IMG/VR virus record: IMGVR_UViG_3300045120_000291 | Location: 1-63,024 of that record | Strand: one strand, 5' to 3' | From: a virus | Length of the DNA stretch: 63,024 bases | Part shown: piece by piece, positions 5,855 to 13,446 of the stretch | Position numbering within the stretch: position 1 is the first letter of the stretch | Layout: the number at the start of each line of letters is the position of its first letter | Program-made: the position numbers and the translations under genes | Notes under the pieces: generated by a model | The model's database searches: none | Seen by the model: the letters and a program-made list of their open reading frames with translations, nothing else | Told to the model about the DNA's origin: nothing

Positions 5855-6529
5855 ATGCAAAGAACTGAACGCCAACATACTTGCAGACACGGAACCTTCA
5901 AATATGGTCCGTGTGCGGACTGTTCACAAGAGGTTCTCGATAGGTATGAGATACACCAACTATCCCATCCCTCCCAGAACCCTGACCAATCTGCGCTTTT
6001 TCAGGCGCATTTCGCGGGCGGCGACTTTTCCGCCGAGCAACTCGAACACGCTTGGTTCCACTCGCAAGTTGAACCTGTGGTCACAGGTAAGCCACTCTGG
6101 TTCTTCACCAATTACCAGGCTGAGAACGATCCTGGAATCATAATTGGAGGCTATATCTGCGCGCGGAATGCAATCGAGGCGAATCAGGCGGCTGAATTAC
6201 GTGGGCTTGGTGAGCTAGTTGCTGCGAGTGCGGGAACGCGGGCACCTTATAAGACCGTGAGTCAGTTAATGCGCCAGCGGAACCGAAATGATGTCGAGAT
6301 TCTGCATGGCTGCATGTACCTCGGGTGGCTAGCCGAGAAGGCTAAGGTGACCACACTGAGCAAACTCATGACAGACGACGGACTTTTGCACGAAGTTTCG
6401 CATGCTATCAGCTTCCAACACGACGAAGACTACCTGCCTGACCATTCCTGGAAGGAATTAACGATGAAAGTCGAGGAATTGGAACAGAAAATTCCTGGCT
6501 ATTGCCCGAAATTTGAGGCGCAACCATGA
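5855..6529 (+). CDS. Hypothetical protein, 224 aa, first gene of the accessory block
   Basis: The first gene of the tightly overlapping rightward block, apparently translated from a leaderless message. The N terminus has a C-x3-H and C-x2-C arrangement (residues 10-23) suggesting a small metal site. The rest is a mixed alpha/beta acidic protein ending in a Glu-rich helix (MKVEELEQKI). No family is recognised. Its stop overlaps the next ATG (ATGA). Being first in the operon, it may act early against the host. Confidence 0.75.
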   Translation: MQRTERQHTCRHGTFKYGPCADCSQEVLDRYEIHQLSHPSQNPDQSALFQAHFAGGDFSAEQLEHAWFHSQVEPVVTGKPLWFFTNYQAENDPGIIIGGYICARNAIEANQAAELRGLGELVAASAGTRAPYKTVSQLMRQRNRNDVEILHGCMYLGWLAEKAKVTTLSKLMTDDGLLHEVSHAISFQHDEDYLPDHSWKELTMKVEELEQKIPGYCPKFEAQP

Positions 6530-6939
6530 AAGTCGGCTTTACAGGCTCGCACTCAGGCATGAGCCTTGCGCAGCAGAAGTCTCTAGCTGACCTTTTTCGC
6601 GGAATTGAATTCAGTGAATTCCATCATGGTGACTGTATTGGTGCTGATGTTATAGCGCACCGGATCTGCCTCGAGAATTCCAACAGACCAATAGTGATTC
6701 ACCCGCCTGTGAAAGACACAAAACGCGCATTCTGTACGGGCGCCAACGTAACTATCCTTCCAACCGAGCCTTACCTGATCCGAAATCAGAAGATTGTGCT
6801 GGCTTGCGATCTGTTGATTGCTACGCCGCGCACGGGGATCGAGTCTTTGCGCTCTGGAACATGGTCCACAGTCCGTTTCGCTCGAAAACGCGGCAAGCAA
6901 TACATAATCATCTTGCCTGATGGAGTGAAGCGTGGATAA
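6526..6939 (+). CDS. SLOG/DUF2493-like Rossmann nucleotide-binding protein
   Basis: The protein starts MKVGFTGSHSG, a glycine-rich loop after the first beta strand as in the SLOG superfamily (DprA, LOG, YspA/DUF2493 relatives). It has a G-D-C-I-G-A-D motif near residue 37 and an acidic/hydrophobic beta core; 137 aa fits a single domain. Known members bind nucleotides or ADP-ribose-like signals. In a phage it may sense or degrade a signalling nucleotide, but that is inference. The start overlaps the previous stop. Confidence 0.65.
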   Translation: MKVGFTGSHSGMSLAQQKSLADLFRGIEFSEFHHGDCIGADVIAHRICLENSNRPIVIHPPVKDTKRAFCTGANVTILPTEPYLIRNQKIVLACDLLIATPRTGIESLRSGTWSTVRFARKRGKQYIIILPDGVKRG

Positions 6940-7240
6940 GCACGTCTGCACAGTCTGCTTCAGAGACAGCGATTGTCATGCTGAGAAGTGTGATTGTGGT
7001 ATATCGCACTTTCCGGCTTTGTGTTGCCCTGGATGTGATTGTTGCTCGTTCGAGCAGGCTCACGTTCCGAAAGAACATCGTTTCAATGCGGGCTCCCCGT
7101 ACGAAGACGCATATTGTATGGACTGCGGAGCATCCTTTCCAAAGGAGAAGCTTTGTGTTCCTCGTGATTGGCCAGGCAAAAACCTTCCGTCAGAAGGTTA
7201 CGTCTACGTTCCATGGTTGAAACAAGTTCAATCTACATAA
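6932..7240 (+). CDS. Cysteine-rich zinc-binding-like protein, 102 aa
   Basis: The GTG start at 6932 overlaps the end of the previous gene by 8 bases. Thirteen cysteines lie in the first 75 residues, including CTVC, CDCG, CCPGCDCC and CMDCG, probably two or three zinc sites. The pattern matches no family I can name. It lies between a SLOG-like protein and small unknown genes. Confidence 0.65.
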   Translation: MDKHVCTVCFRDSDCHAEKCDCGISHFPALCCPGCDCCSFEQAHVPKEHRFNAGSPYEDAYCMDCGASFPKEKLCVPRDWPGKNLPSEGYVYVPWLKQVQST

Positions 7241-7251
7241 CGGTGAATGAA

Positions 7252-7398
7252 ATGAGCAAAGCCTCCCGAATCACCTGGAATCTTCGCAATCTGAAGAACA
7301 AGCGAAATTGTCTGTCGCGTTCTTACAGGTTCACTATCAGTAGACATCTTGTTCGCATGTGGTACAGCTTCGGTTTCAACTCGGAACTCGAACCATGA
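7252..7398 (+). CDS. Small basic protein, 48 aa
   Basis: ATG 7252 follows a GGTGA site. The frame is open further upstream, but that part overlaps the preceding gene. The peptide has twelve Arg/Lys among 48 residues. Its stop overlaps the start of the next gene (ATGA), which supports it as part of the operon. No family is recognised. Confidence 0.5.
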   Translation: MSKASRITWNLRNLKNKRNCLSRSYRFTISRHLVRMWYSFGFNSELEP

Positions 7399-7619
7399 GC
7401 GTTGCAGACGCGGTCATCGAAGGAATGCACATCTTCGCGAAGACGTATGGTCGCGATGCGAACGTGATCTATCTCGGTTACGACGAATACAACAAACTCC
7501 GGCACGAAAAGGACCAGCAGAAACCTCACATTGACCACACCAGAAACGGTGAGTATTGTGCAGGTCTGAAGGTCTACCGCGTCGACTTCGACTTCCATTT
7601 CCACGTGACAAGGCTTTGA
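7395..7619 (+). CDS. Hypothetical protein, 74 aa
   Basis: The start at ATG 7395 is set by the ATGA overlap with the previous gene. It encodes a compact alpha/beta protein with a helix (ADAVIEGMHIFAKTYG) and two beta strands ending HFHVTRL. Phage proteins of this size and pattern are common, but I cannot assign a function. Confidence 0.65.
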   Translation: MSVADAVIEGMHIFAKTYGRDANVIYLGYDEYNKLRHEKDQQKPHIDHTRNGEYCAGLKVYRVDFDFHFHVTRL

Positions 7620-7620
7620 A

Positions 7621-7818
7621 ATGATCTTCACCGTCGGACTTCTGTCGCTCGTTGCTGCGGTCATTGTGTTCTTCTTCATCTCCTGGTGTCTGGGCAACAC
7701 GAAACTGACACAGTCAGACATGCTTCCGTTCGGTTATCTCATGATGATCCTGATTATCACCGGACTGATTGAGATATTCATCAGCTTCCTATTACTCGGT
7801 TGGAGATACATGCCATGA
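7621..7818 (+). CDS. Small two-span membrane protein, 65 aa
   Basis: Two hydrophobic segments (residues about 3-25 and 37-60) are joined by a short polar loop (GNTKLTQSD). The start follows the previous stop by one base and the stop overlaps the next ATG. It could be an inner-membrane protein that blocks superinfection or anchors a partner; no family is recognised. Confidence 0.65.
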   Translation: MIFTVGLLSLVAAVIVFFFISWCLGNTKLTQSDMLPFGYLMMILIITGLIEIFISFLLLGWRYMP

Positions 7819-8198
7819 TTTACGTTGCTTCCCGTGTAAAGCATGCGCCGATGTGGAAGGAACTGCGCGATCTCGGTTGCAAAATCGGTTCGATATGGAT
7901 CGACGAAGCGGGTGAAGGTGAGACCGGTGACTTCTCCGAGCTCTGGGATAGAATTCGGAACGAGATCAAGGGCAGTGACGCCTTGGTTCTCTATGTTGAG
8001 AAAGAGGACTTTCCTCTGAAGGGCGCATTGGTCGAATGTGGCATCGCTATGGCGTTTAGAGTTCCAATCTACATCTATACGAACGCAGTTATTGAGGGTA
8101 GGACCATGCGCCCGATAGGCTCGTGGTCATTGCACGAGAACGTCCGTTTCTGTGATTCATTGAAAGAGGCAATCGACCTCGCATCGGAGCTTGTATGA
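7815..8198 (+). CDS. Nucleoside 2-deoxyribosyltransferase-like protein
   Basis: ATG 7815 is chosen over an upstream TTG because it overlaps the previous stop (ATGA). The 127-aa protein follows the pattern of nucleoside 2-deoxyribosyltransferases: MIYVASR at the first strand, GSDALVLYVE at a later strand, and LKGALVECGIAMA, whose Glu matches the catalytic glutamate of the G-A-x2-E-x-G-x-A motif. Family members swap bases on deoxynucleosides or hydrolyse deoxynucleotides, so a role in the dNTP pool is plausible. Confidence 0.65.
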   Translation: MIYVASRVKHAPMWKELRDLGCKIGSIWIDEAGEGETGDFSELWDRIRNEIKGSDALVLYVEKEDFPLKGALVECGIAMAFRVPIYIYTNAVIEGRTMRPIGSWSLHENVRFCDSLKEAIDLASELV

Positions 8199-8836
8199 AT
8201 TACCTCGCTATCTGGATCGCAATCATCGTTGTCTGCCTGGTATTGCTCGCCTGCTCGGGCGGGGGCAATCACAAAACGAACCCTTCCGTTCCGCCACAGC
8301 AGACATCTGCCTGGCGCATCGGTCCCATCGCCAATGGCAAGAACTATTCTGAAGGCATGCCTGCATACCCAACGATAGAAGGTGCCGGCTGGGGCTTCGC
8401 CTTCCCCAGTCCCGGAGGCGGTGTCGACGCAGTAGAGAACCTGTCTCCCGAATCGCTGGTTGGCGTGAAGGCAATCACCGTGAAGTATTCCGTCACTGGT
8501 AGTGGCTTCTATGCCACGGGTGAGACCAATGTACCCGGGCGCGTAGGCTTCTGCATCCAGCGCCGAGGCGACAACTGGTCCGGTGCCGGGAAGTATCAGC
8601 AATATCGGCTCTATGGCACGGTGCGACCTTTACTGGTCCCGGGTGCGGGTCAGCAATTCACGGTCACTAGCTGGACGGATGTAAAGGGTCAGCCCGTTGA
8701 TCAAGTGGTGATCGATTCGGTGCTCAACGACCTCGGCAGCTACATGATCGTCTTCGGCGGGTCGTTCGCTAGCCACGGCGTCTATGCGACCCAACCCTCG
8801 ACCTTCCACTTCCTCGGAGAGGAGTTCGTGCGATGA
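8195..8836 (+). CDS. Predicted lipoprotein, 213 aa
   Basis: The N terminus is a lipoprotein signal: a hydrophobic run of about 15 residues ending in the lipobox LLAC with Cys20, followed by SGGG. The mature part is beta-rich and probably exported to the inner leaflet of the outer membrane or to the periplasm. A phage lipoprotein away from the spanins suggests a superinfection-exclusion or surface-masking role, which is inference. The ends overlap both neighbours by 4 bases. Confidence 0.65.
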   Translation: MNYLAIWIAIIVVCLVLLACSGGGNHKTNPSVPPQQTSAWRIGPIANGKNYSEGMPAYPTIEGAGWGFAFPSPGGGVDAVENLSPESLVGVKAITVKYSVTGSGFYATGETNVPGRVGFCIQRRGDNWSGAGKYQQYRLYGTVRPLLVPGAGQQFTVTSWTDVKGQPVDQVVIDSVLNDLGSYMIVFGGSFASHGVYATQPSTFHFLGEEFVR

Positions 8837-9213
8837 CCACAGTCACTCGAATGAAAATGTTGTCTGACGGTGCATTTCGGCTCAATGGGTGCCACCTTGC
8901 AGTCGGCGGGAAGGAGCTCATCATGTCGGTCAAGAATCGATTCACGAAAGAGCACATCTCGATGTCAGAAATCGCTTCTCTCGAAGTAGCTAGCGTCGAG
9001 AGCATCCACAGGTTCGGCGGAGCACTTACGCTCGGGATGGTCGGCGGGCTTGCGCTGGGTCCGGTAGGTCTGCTCGCTGGCCTTTTTACGGGTGGACGCG
9101 GACACGACACTACCTTCATCTGCAAGTTGAAAGATGGGCGCAGCTTCATGGCGACAACGTCGACTTCAGCTTACAATCAGATCCGTGGCGCGACCCTTGG
9201 AGTAGCTGCTTGA
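8833..9213 (+). CDS. Hypothetical protein with glycine-zipper-like segment, 126 aa
   Basis: Residues about 61-85 form a glycine-rich hydrophobic stretch (GGALTLGMVGGLALGPVGLL) that could insert in a membrane. On either side are short beta-strand regions like those of small PH-like domains. The start overlaps the lipoprotein stop, so the two may act together at the envelope. No family is assigned. Confidence 0.6.
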   Translation: MTTVTRMKMLSDGAFRLNGCHLAVGGKELIMSVKNRFTKEHISMSEIASLEVASVESIHRFGGALTLGMVGGLALGPVGLLAGLFTGGRGHDTTFICKLKDGRSFMATTSTSAYNQIRGATLGVAA

Positions 9214-10262
9214 ACGAGAAGAAAGATTTGACCAAATTCGTCGTCACCAAGACGCATTCTGAAAATTTGGGTCGGTTCTTGGCCGATAATGGCGTGTCCC
9301 TTGCAATCACCTCTTATCAGTCCGGACGAGTGTATCTCGTTGGCTCTGACGAAGACCAGAATGTGACATTCTTCGAACGCATCTTCGAACGCGCGATGGG
9401 ATTGTACGCCGACAAGTGGCGCCTGATCTTGGGCGGATTGCACAACCTGATTCGTTTCGAGAACGTGTTAGGCTACGATCAAGTCATCCATGGAAAGTTC
9501 GACGCCTGCTACCTGCCTCGCAATACACAAACCACCGGCAATCTTGATATCCACGAACTCAATATGGATTATCAAGGTCGCATCATTTTTGTAAACACGA
9601 AGTATTCGTGTTTGGCGGAACTCAATATCAAGCACAGCTTCAAACCCATCTGGGTTCCGGATTTTATTAGTGAGCTGAAAGGGCAAGACCGTTGCCATTT
9701 GAATGGCATGGCAATGTTCGACGGTCGGCCAACATTCGTCACCGCCTGCGGCACAGGCAATGAAGCAGGGCAGTGGCGCGAACATCGCAGGAACGGCGGT
9801 GTGGTCATCGATATTCGTAACAACAAAATCGTATGTCGTGACTTGTCGATGCCTCATTCCCCTCGCGTTTACAATGAACGACTCTGGGTCTTGAACTCAG
9901 GCGAGGGTCAACTTGGCTACGTCAATCTCAAGGAGCGTGAATTTGTTCCTGTCCAGTTTTTCCCTGGATTCCTCCGTGGCTTCGATACGTTTAGCGATTA
10001 TGGAATCTTTGGGCTATCGAAGCCACGCGACGGTGTGTTCTCAGGGTTACACCTTCAGGATGAATTGGAGCATCGTGATGTTGAGGCTTGGTGCGGTGTT
10101 CAGATCTTCGACATGAAGAATGGTGAACTGTTGCACTGGATCAAGTTCGAAGGAGACGTCAGTGAAATCTTCGACGTTAAGTTTATTCCAGGCGTCAAGA
10201 ACCCAATGATGGTCGGGCAACGTACTCCTGAGATTCGCGACCTGATTACTATCGAAAAATGA
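9210..10262 (+). CDS. TIGR03032/DUF4915-like beta-propeller protein
   Basis: The 350-aa protein carries the hallmark of the TIGR03032 (DUF4915) family around residues 211-237, MPHSPRVYNERLWVLNSGEG, and the N-terminal SLAITSYQSGRVYLVG segment. The fold is probably a beta propeller. In bacteria these proteins occur near glycan and surface-polysaccharide genes and their biochemical role is not settled. Finding one between a phage lipoprotein and small genes is unusual. It overlaps both neighbours by 4 bases. Confidence 0.7.
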   Translation: MNEKKDLTKFVVTKTHSENLGRFLADNGVSLAITSYQSGRVYLVGSDEDQNVTFFERIFERAMGLYADKWRLILGGLHNLIRFENVLGYDQVIHGKFDACYLPRNTQTTGNLDIHELNMDYQGRIIFVNTKYSCLAELNIKHSFKPIWVPDFISELKGQDRCHLNGMAMFDGRPTFVTACGTGNEAGQWREHRRNGGVVIDIRNNKIVCRDLSMPHSPRVYNERLWVLNSGEGQLGYVNLKEREFVPVQFFPGFLRGFDTFSDYGIFGLSKPRDGVFSGLHLQDELEHRDVEAWCGVQIFDMKNGELLHWIKFEGDVSEIFDVKFIPGVKNPMMVGQRTPEIRDLITIEK

Positions 10263-10567
10263 GAGACCCAGACGCCAGAGAAATCTCACCTGAACTTTGG
10301 GCCTCCTTACATGCTCGAACGGGGAAGTCTATTGTTCCAGCAATCGTTATCATTGGACCATCTCTCAACAAGAGCGATTGGTTCTATAAGCGGTTCCTAG
10401 AGGCTGCTCAGGGGCAAGGTCACGAGGTGATCCAGCATGTTCCAGATTGGACTGGGTTGAAAGCGCCGAAAATGGAATTTGCGATAATCGATGAGCTCTC
10501 TACATGGTTTCCTCGAGTTGTGAAACGCTGGCGCGGAAAGAAGTTTGTCATCCGGAGAACACTGTGA
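10259..10567 (+). CDS. Hypothetical protein, 102 aa
   Basis: The start overlaps the propeller gene's stop (ATGA). The centre has a short beta strand and glycine turn (AIVIIGPSLNKSDW) followed by helices, reminiscent of a small Rossmann-like half domain, and the C terminus is basic. No family is recognised. Confidence 0.6.
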   Translation: MRDPDAREISPELWASLHARTGKSIVPAIVIIGPSLNKSDWFYKRFLEAAQGQGHEVIQHVPDWTGLKAPKMEFAIIDELSTWFPRVVKRWRGKKFVIRRTL

Positions 10568-10743
10568 AGCAGTTAGTCGAATTTGAATTCGAGTTTCAGC
10601 AAGAAGTGACTATTAAGCAAATCGAGACCAAGGGTCATGTGATCGCTCGAATGCAGGACAGCACAGGCATTCAGTATCACATTGCTTATTGGAACAATGG
10701 CGAACGTAAGACCGAATGGATGTATCGGTGGGAGTTGAAATGA
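10564..10743 (+). CDS. Hypothetical protein, 59 aa
   Basis: The GTG start at 10564 is set by the GTGA overlap with the previous stop. A small beta-barrel-like protein (FEFEFQQEV, GHVIARMQDS, IQYHIAYW) of the kind often encoded by phages. Its function is unknown. Confidence 0.55.
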   Translation: MKQLVEFEFEFQQEVTIKQIETKGHVIARMQDSTGIQYHIAYWNNGERKTEWMYRWELK

Positions 10744-11006
10744 TCAAGCACCCTCATTACTACAAGCGCGTCGAAGGTCTGACGCACATCGATGTCTATC
10801 GCGTCCTCCTGCTGTTCGGTGTCGTTGACCCCTGCATCCAGCATGCTGTCAAGAAGTTACTGGTGGCCGGTGGTCGCGGGGCAGGGAAGAACATCGAGCG
10901 CGATGTCAACGAAGCCATCGACTCCTTGAACCGCTACCTTCAAATCCAGGCAGAGAACTGCAATATCCCACCAGAAGTCGTTGCAATCGAGTCTGGACAG
11001 CAGTAA
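10740..11006 (+). CDS. DUF3310-like protein, 88 aa
   Basis: ATG 10740 overlaps the preceding stop. The protein has the DUF3310 pattern: HPHYY near the start, then a helix with IDVYRVLLLFGV, a run DPCIQHAVKKLL, and a DVNEAIDSLNRYL helix. DUF3310 proteins are common in phages and occur in T7-like genomes as part of nucleotide-kinase-like genes; their function is uncertain. Confidence 0.65.
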   Translation: MIKHPHYYKRVEGLTHIDVYRVLLLFGVVDPCIQHAVKKLLVAGGRGAGKNIERDVNEAIDSLNRYLQIQAENCNIPPEVVAIESGQQ

Positions 11007-11036
11007 CATAGCATTGAACCTTAACAGGAGACCCAA

Positions 11037-11237
11037 ATGAGCCAGAAGCCGCCGAAGCCCCATGTGGTCAAGGTCTACGGTTATAAAGACGTAACTGATA
11101 CCGACGGACTCACTCGGCAACTGGTAAAGATGGGTCACTTTGAATTTCCGAGCAAGTGTGCGGCGGAGAAGTTTGCCTCCGAGCAGCGCAAGAAGCCTGA
11201 AGTTTCGAGTGCTGTGCTAGTTCCACAAGAAGCTTGA
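11037..11237 (+). CDS. Hypothetical protein, 66 aa
   Basis: ATG 11037 follows AACAGGAGACCCAA, a good ribosome binding site. It is a small basic protein with a beta hairpin (HVVKVYGYKDV) and a helix (CAAEKFASEQRKK). No family is recognised. Confidence 0.6.
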   Translation: MSQKPPKPHVVKVYGYKDVTDTDGLTRQLVKMGHFEFPSKCAAEKFASEQRKKPEVSSAVLVPQEA

Positions 11238-11369
11238 TACGGCTACAACGCGCTACAGGCGAGCGTCCGCTGTAGCGCCGCTACCCTACCGGGTACAGGT
11301 GCGCGCGTATAGGTGCGCAGCGCTGCAACCCTACAGCAGCATTCAAATGGACTCAGTAACGGGGTTACA
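11238..11369. other. GC-rich palindromic intergenic element
   Basis: This gap contains several self-complementary words: CGCTACAGG with CGCTGTAGCG, GCTACCCTACCGGGTA, and GCGCGCGTATAGGTGCGCAGCGC. Similar words (TACCGGGTAG, TAGCGGGTAG, TATACGCGC) fill the gaps at 38940-39040 and 41060-41095. The element may form hairpins in RNA, or be a short dispersed repeat. Confidence 0.35.
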
Positions 11370-11816
11370 ATGGGCATAAATATCCGGCAAAAGGGGCAAG
11401 GCGGGGAAAGAGAAGTTGCCGATGCCATGAACAGCATTGTCAACGATGTCTATCAAAAGTACGGCCGTCCTCTTCCGGAAAAGCCCGTTGTTCAACGAAA
11501 TCAGAATCAATCTGCTGTAGGCGGCTCTGACCTGAAGAACCCTTTCAGGGTTGCAATCGAAATCAAGAGACAGGAGACACTCTCCATTAATACATGGTGG
11601 ACGCAATGCTGCAAATCAGCAAAGGAATGCAATGAAACCCCTGTCCTTATTTTCAGACAGAATGGGAAGAAATGGCGTGTCATAATGAATGCTGAGATCC
11701 CGATTGTCAAGCATATGGCAGGTCTGCAGGCGCGAGTGGAGATCGATTGGAACACGTTCCTCCAGTGGTTCTATTGGATAGTTGACAGGGCGGTTCATGC
11801 GGAGGAGTTCCCATGA
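11370..11816 (+). CDS. PD-(D/E)XK nuclease, Holliday-junction-resolvase-like
   Basis: ATG 11370 gives a 148-aa protein starting with a GxGGERE segment (residues 9-15), then GGSD (Asp54) and EIK (Glu64-x-Lys66), matching the E...D...ExK active site of archaeal-type resolvases and VRR-NUC-like nucleases. A TWW-x-Q motif follows. It probably resolves branched DNA before packaging. It is the last enzyme of the accessory block and its stop overlaps the next gene. Confidence 0.7.
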   Translation: MGINIRQKGQGGEREVADAMNSIVNDVYQKYGRPLPEKPVVQRNQNQSAVGGSDLKNPFRVAIEIKRQETLSINTWWTQCCKSAKECNETPVLIFRQNGKKWRVIMNAEIPIVKHMAGLQARVEIDWNTFLQWFYWIVDRAVHAEEFP

Positions 11817-12043
11817 CAAAGACTGAAGTGCTACAATTGATTTCTCGTGAGCAGTTTAATCAGGCTGCTAACACGAAAAAATTGAACGGCCTACAAGAGG
11901 TTTATACTGCGGCAGCGATGATGAACGACCGTACCCGGTGCAATGAAATCGCAGAACACCTTCATAATGTCTTGGACTTGCAGCTCGATAGCATTCGACA
12001 TATGAGTTACCTCCAGAGCGCTTACATCGACGCTGCACCATAA
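11813..12043 (+). CDS. Hypothetical protein, 76 aa
   Basis: The start overlaps the nuclease stop (ATGA). The protein is entirely helical by composition, with no motif. It ends the overlapping gene chain that began at 5855. Confidence 0.6.
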   Translation: MTKTEVLQLISREQFNQAANTKKLNGLQEVYTAAAMMNDRTRCNEIAEHLHNVLDLQLDSIRHMSYLQSAYIDAAP

Positions 12044-12121
12044 ACGCGCCACTAGCTTTTCTCCCCTGTTAGTGTTAGTATCGCGAGAACGCGCATACCG
12101 ACACTTAAAGGGTCTCTTCCG

Positions 12122-12874
12122 ATGGACTGGCCGACTGCCGAATACGCAGCGAAAGTGTTCACAGTAATCGGTGGAGCTGTCGCTATCGCATATTCTGGAA
12201 TTAAACACGTCTGGCCTTGCGGAAAGCGCTGCGCTCACGTCACCAAATGCGCCTGGAATCGAGTTAAGATAGTTTGGGCGGCTTTTGAAGACCTGCCGAC
12301 GACTCAAGGTCTGGTTGCTGAACAAGCTCTCGCCATTACCAATCTCAGAGCAATGGCTGTCCGTTGCAATGAAGCTGTGATAACAGATACTCCTGGATCA
12401 TTAAAGCATCAGATTAGTATGCTGTATGATCAAGGTGAAAGTCGTGGACTAATCCTAGTTGAGCAAGGCGAACAGCTCGGAAAGCTAGACAAGAAAGTTG
12501 CGGTCATTGGTAACATCCAGAGGGCGATGTTAAGCACGAACCCTCACATGGCAACTTTCGAGGCAGACTCGCAGGGCTTGTGGGCGCATGCCAACCGCAC
12601 ATATTTCAAGTGGAGTGGGCAGCAAGTATTAGATGCCCGCCGCTGGGGGTGGCTGAATGCTGTTCACCCAGAAGATCGAATTCGGGTACGTCGTGAGTGG
12701 GAGTCTTGCATTAGTGACACTCGCCGCTTTGAAATGCGGTATAGAATGATAAACATCACGACAAATATCACTTTTTTGGTTGACTGCGAAGCAGATCCGA
12801 TCCCGGAAGGAATGACCCCTCCGGATCGTTGGTTCGGTACGATAAATCAAGTTCAGACCGGAGACGTACATTGA
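12122..12874 (+). CDS. Membrane-anchored PAS-domain protein
   Basis: The N terminus has one hydrophobic segment (residues 12-27), then a helical linker (50-140), and a C-terminal PAS fold (about 144-245). The PAS signature is visible as FEADSQGLWAHANRTYFKW, GWLNAVHPEDR and FEMRYRM, matching the PAS_3 type. PAS domains sense ligands, redox or light in bacteria and are very rare in phages. There is no kinase or cyclase output domain. The stop overlaps the endolysin start, so it is co-translated with the lysis genes. Confidence 0.7.
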   Translation: MDWPTAEYAAKVFTVIGGAVAIAYSGIKHVWPCGKRCAHVTKCAWNRVKIVWAAFEDLPTTQGLVAEQALAITNLRAMAVRCNEAVITDTPGSLKHQISMLYDQGESRGLILVEQGEQLGKLDKKVAVIGNIQRAMLSTNPHMATFEADSQGLWAHANRTYFKWSGQQVLDARRWGWLNAVHPEDRIRVRREWESCISDTRRFEMRYRMINITTNITFLVDCEADPIPEGMTPPDRWFGTINQVQTGDVH

Positions 12875-13437
12875 ACACTCCAATCCTTTCGTCAGACCAG
12901 CCAGCCACAACGCAGAAACCGAAATCAAAGAAAGGTCCAGCTATTGGTATCGGTTTGATCGTCGCTGCAATTTTGACCACATTGCTGCCTGACGAGGGTC
13001 GCAAGCTCACACCCTACCGCGACAGCGCAGGCATCTGGACCGTCTGCATGGGCATCACCGGGCCGGACGTATGGCGCCATAAAGGCTTCCCATTCACCGA
13101 AGACGAATGCAAGCAGATGGAGTCCGGATACGTTGCAAAAATGGTTCGGCAGATGGAACCGTGCCTGACCCAGGACGCAGTCGACTCTATGACTGTTCAG
13201 GAATGGGTTGCCTACGGTCACTTCGGTTACAATGTTGGCACTCCTGCATTCTGCCGGTCCACAATCGTCGCACACCTCAATGCTGGAAATCATGAGGGTG
13301 CCTGTAAAGCCATGTCGCGATGGGTATTCATCACCGTACACGGTAAGGCGGTGAACTGCCGGCAAGCCGGCCACCTATGCCCAGGGATTGTCAAACGCCG
13401 CGACAAAGAAGTTCAGATGTGTCTAGACGCCTTGTAG
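12871..13437 (+). CDS. Endolysin, GH24 lysozyme with N-terminal membrane anchor (SAR type)
   Basis: A TTG start at 12871 overlaps the previous stop and has GGAG 8 bases upstream. Residues 22-39 form a glycine/alanine-rich transmembrane segment typical of signal-anchor-release lysozymes. The T4-lysozyme triad follows: Glu42 in DEG, Asp51 in YRDSAG and Thr63 in GIT. The enzyme cuts peptidoglycan glycan strands and should be held inactive on the membrane until the holin-like protein acts. Confidence 0.85.
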   Translation: MNTPILSSDQPATTQKPKSKKGPAIGIGLIVAAILTTLLPDEGRKLTPYRDSAGIWTVCMGITGPDVWRHKGFPFTEDECKQMESGYVAKMVRQMEPCLTQDAVDSMTVQEWVAYGHFGYNVGTPAFCRSTIVAHLNAGNHEGACKAMSRWVFITVHGKAVNCRQAGHLCPGIVKRRDKEVQMCLDAL

Positions 13438-13446
13438 GGGAATGCC

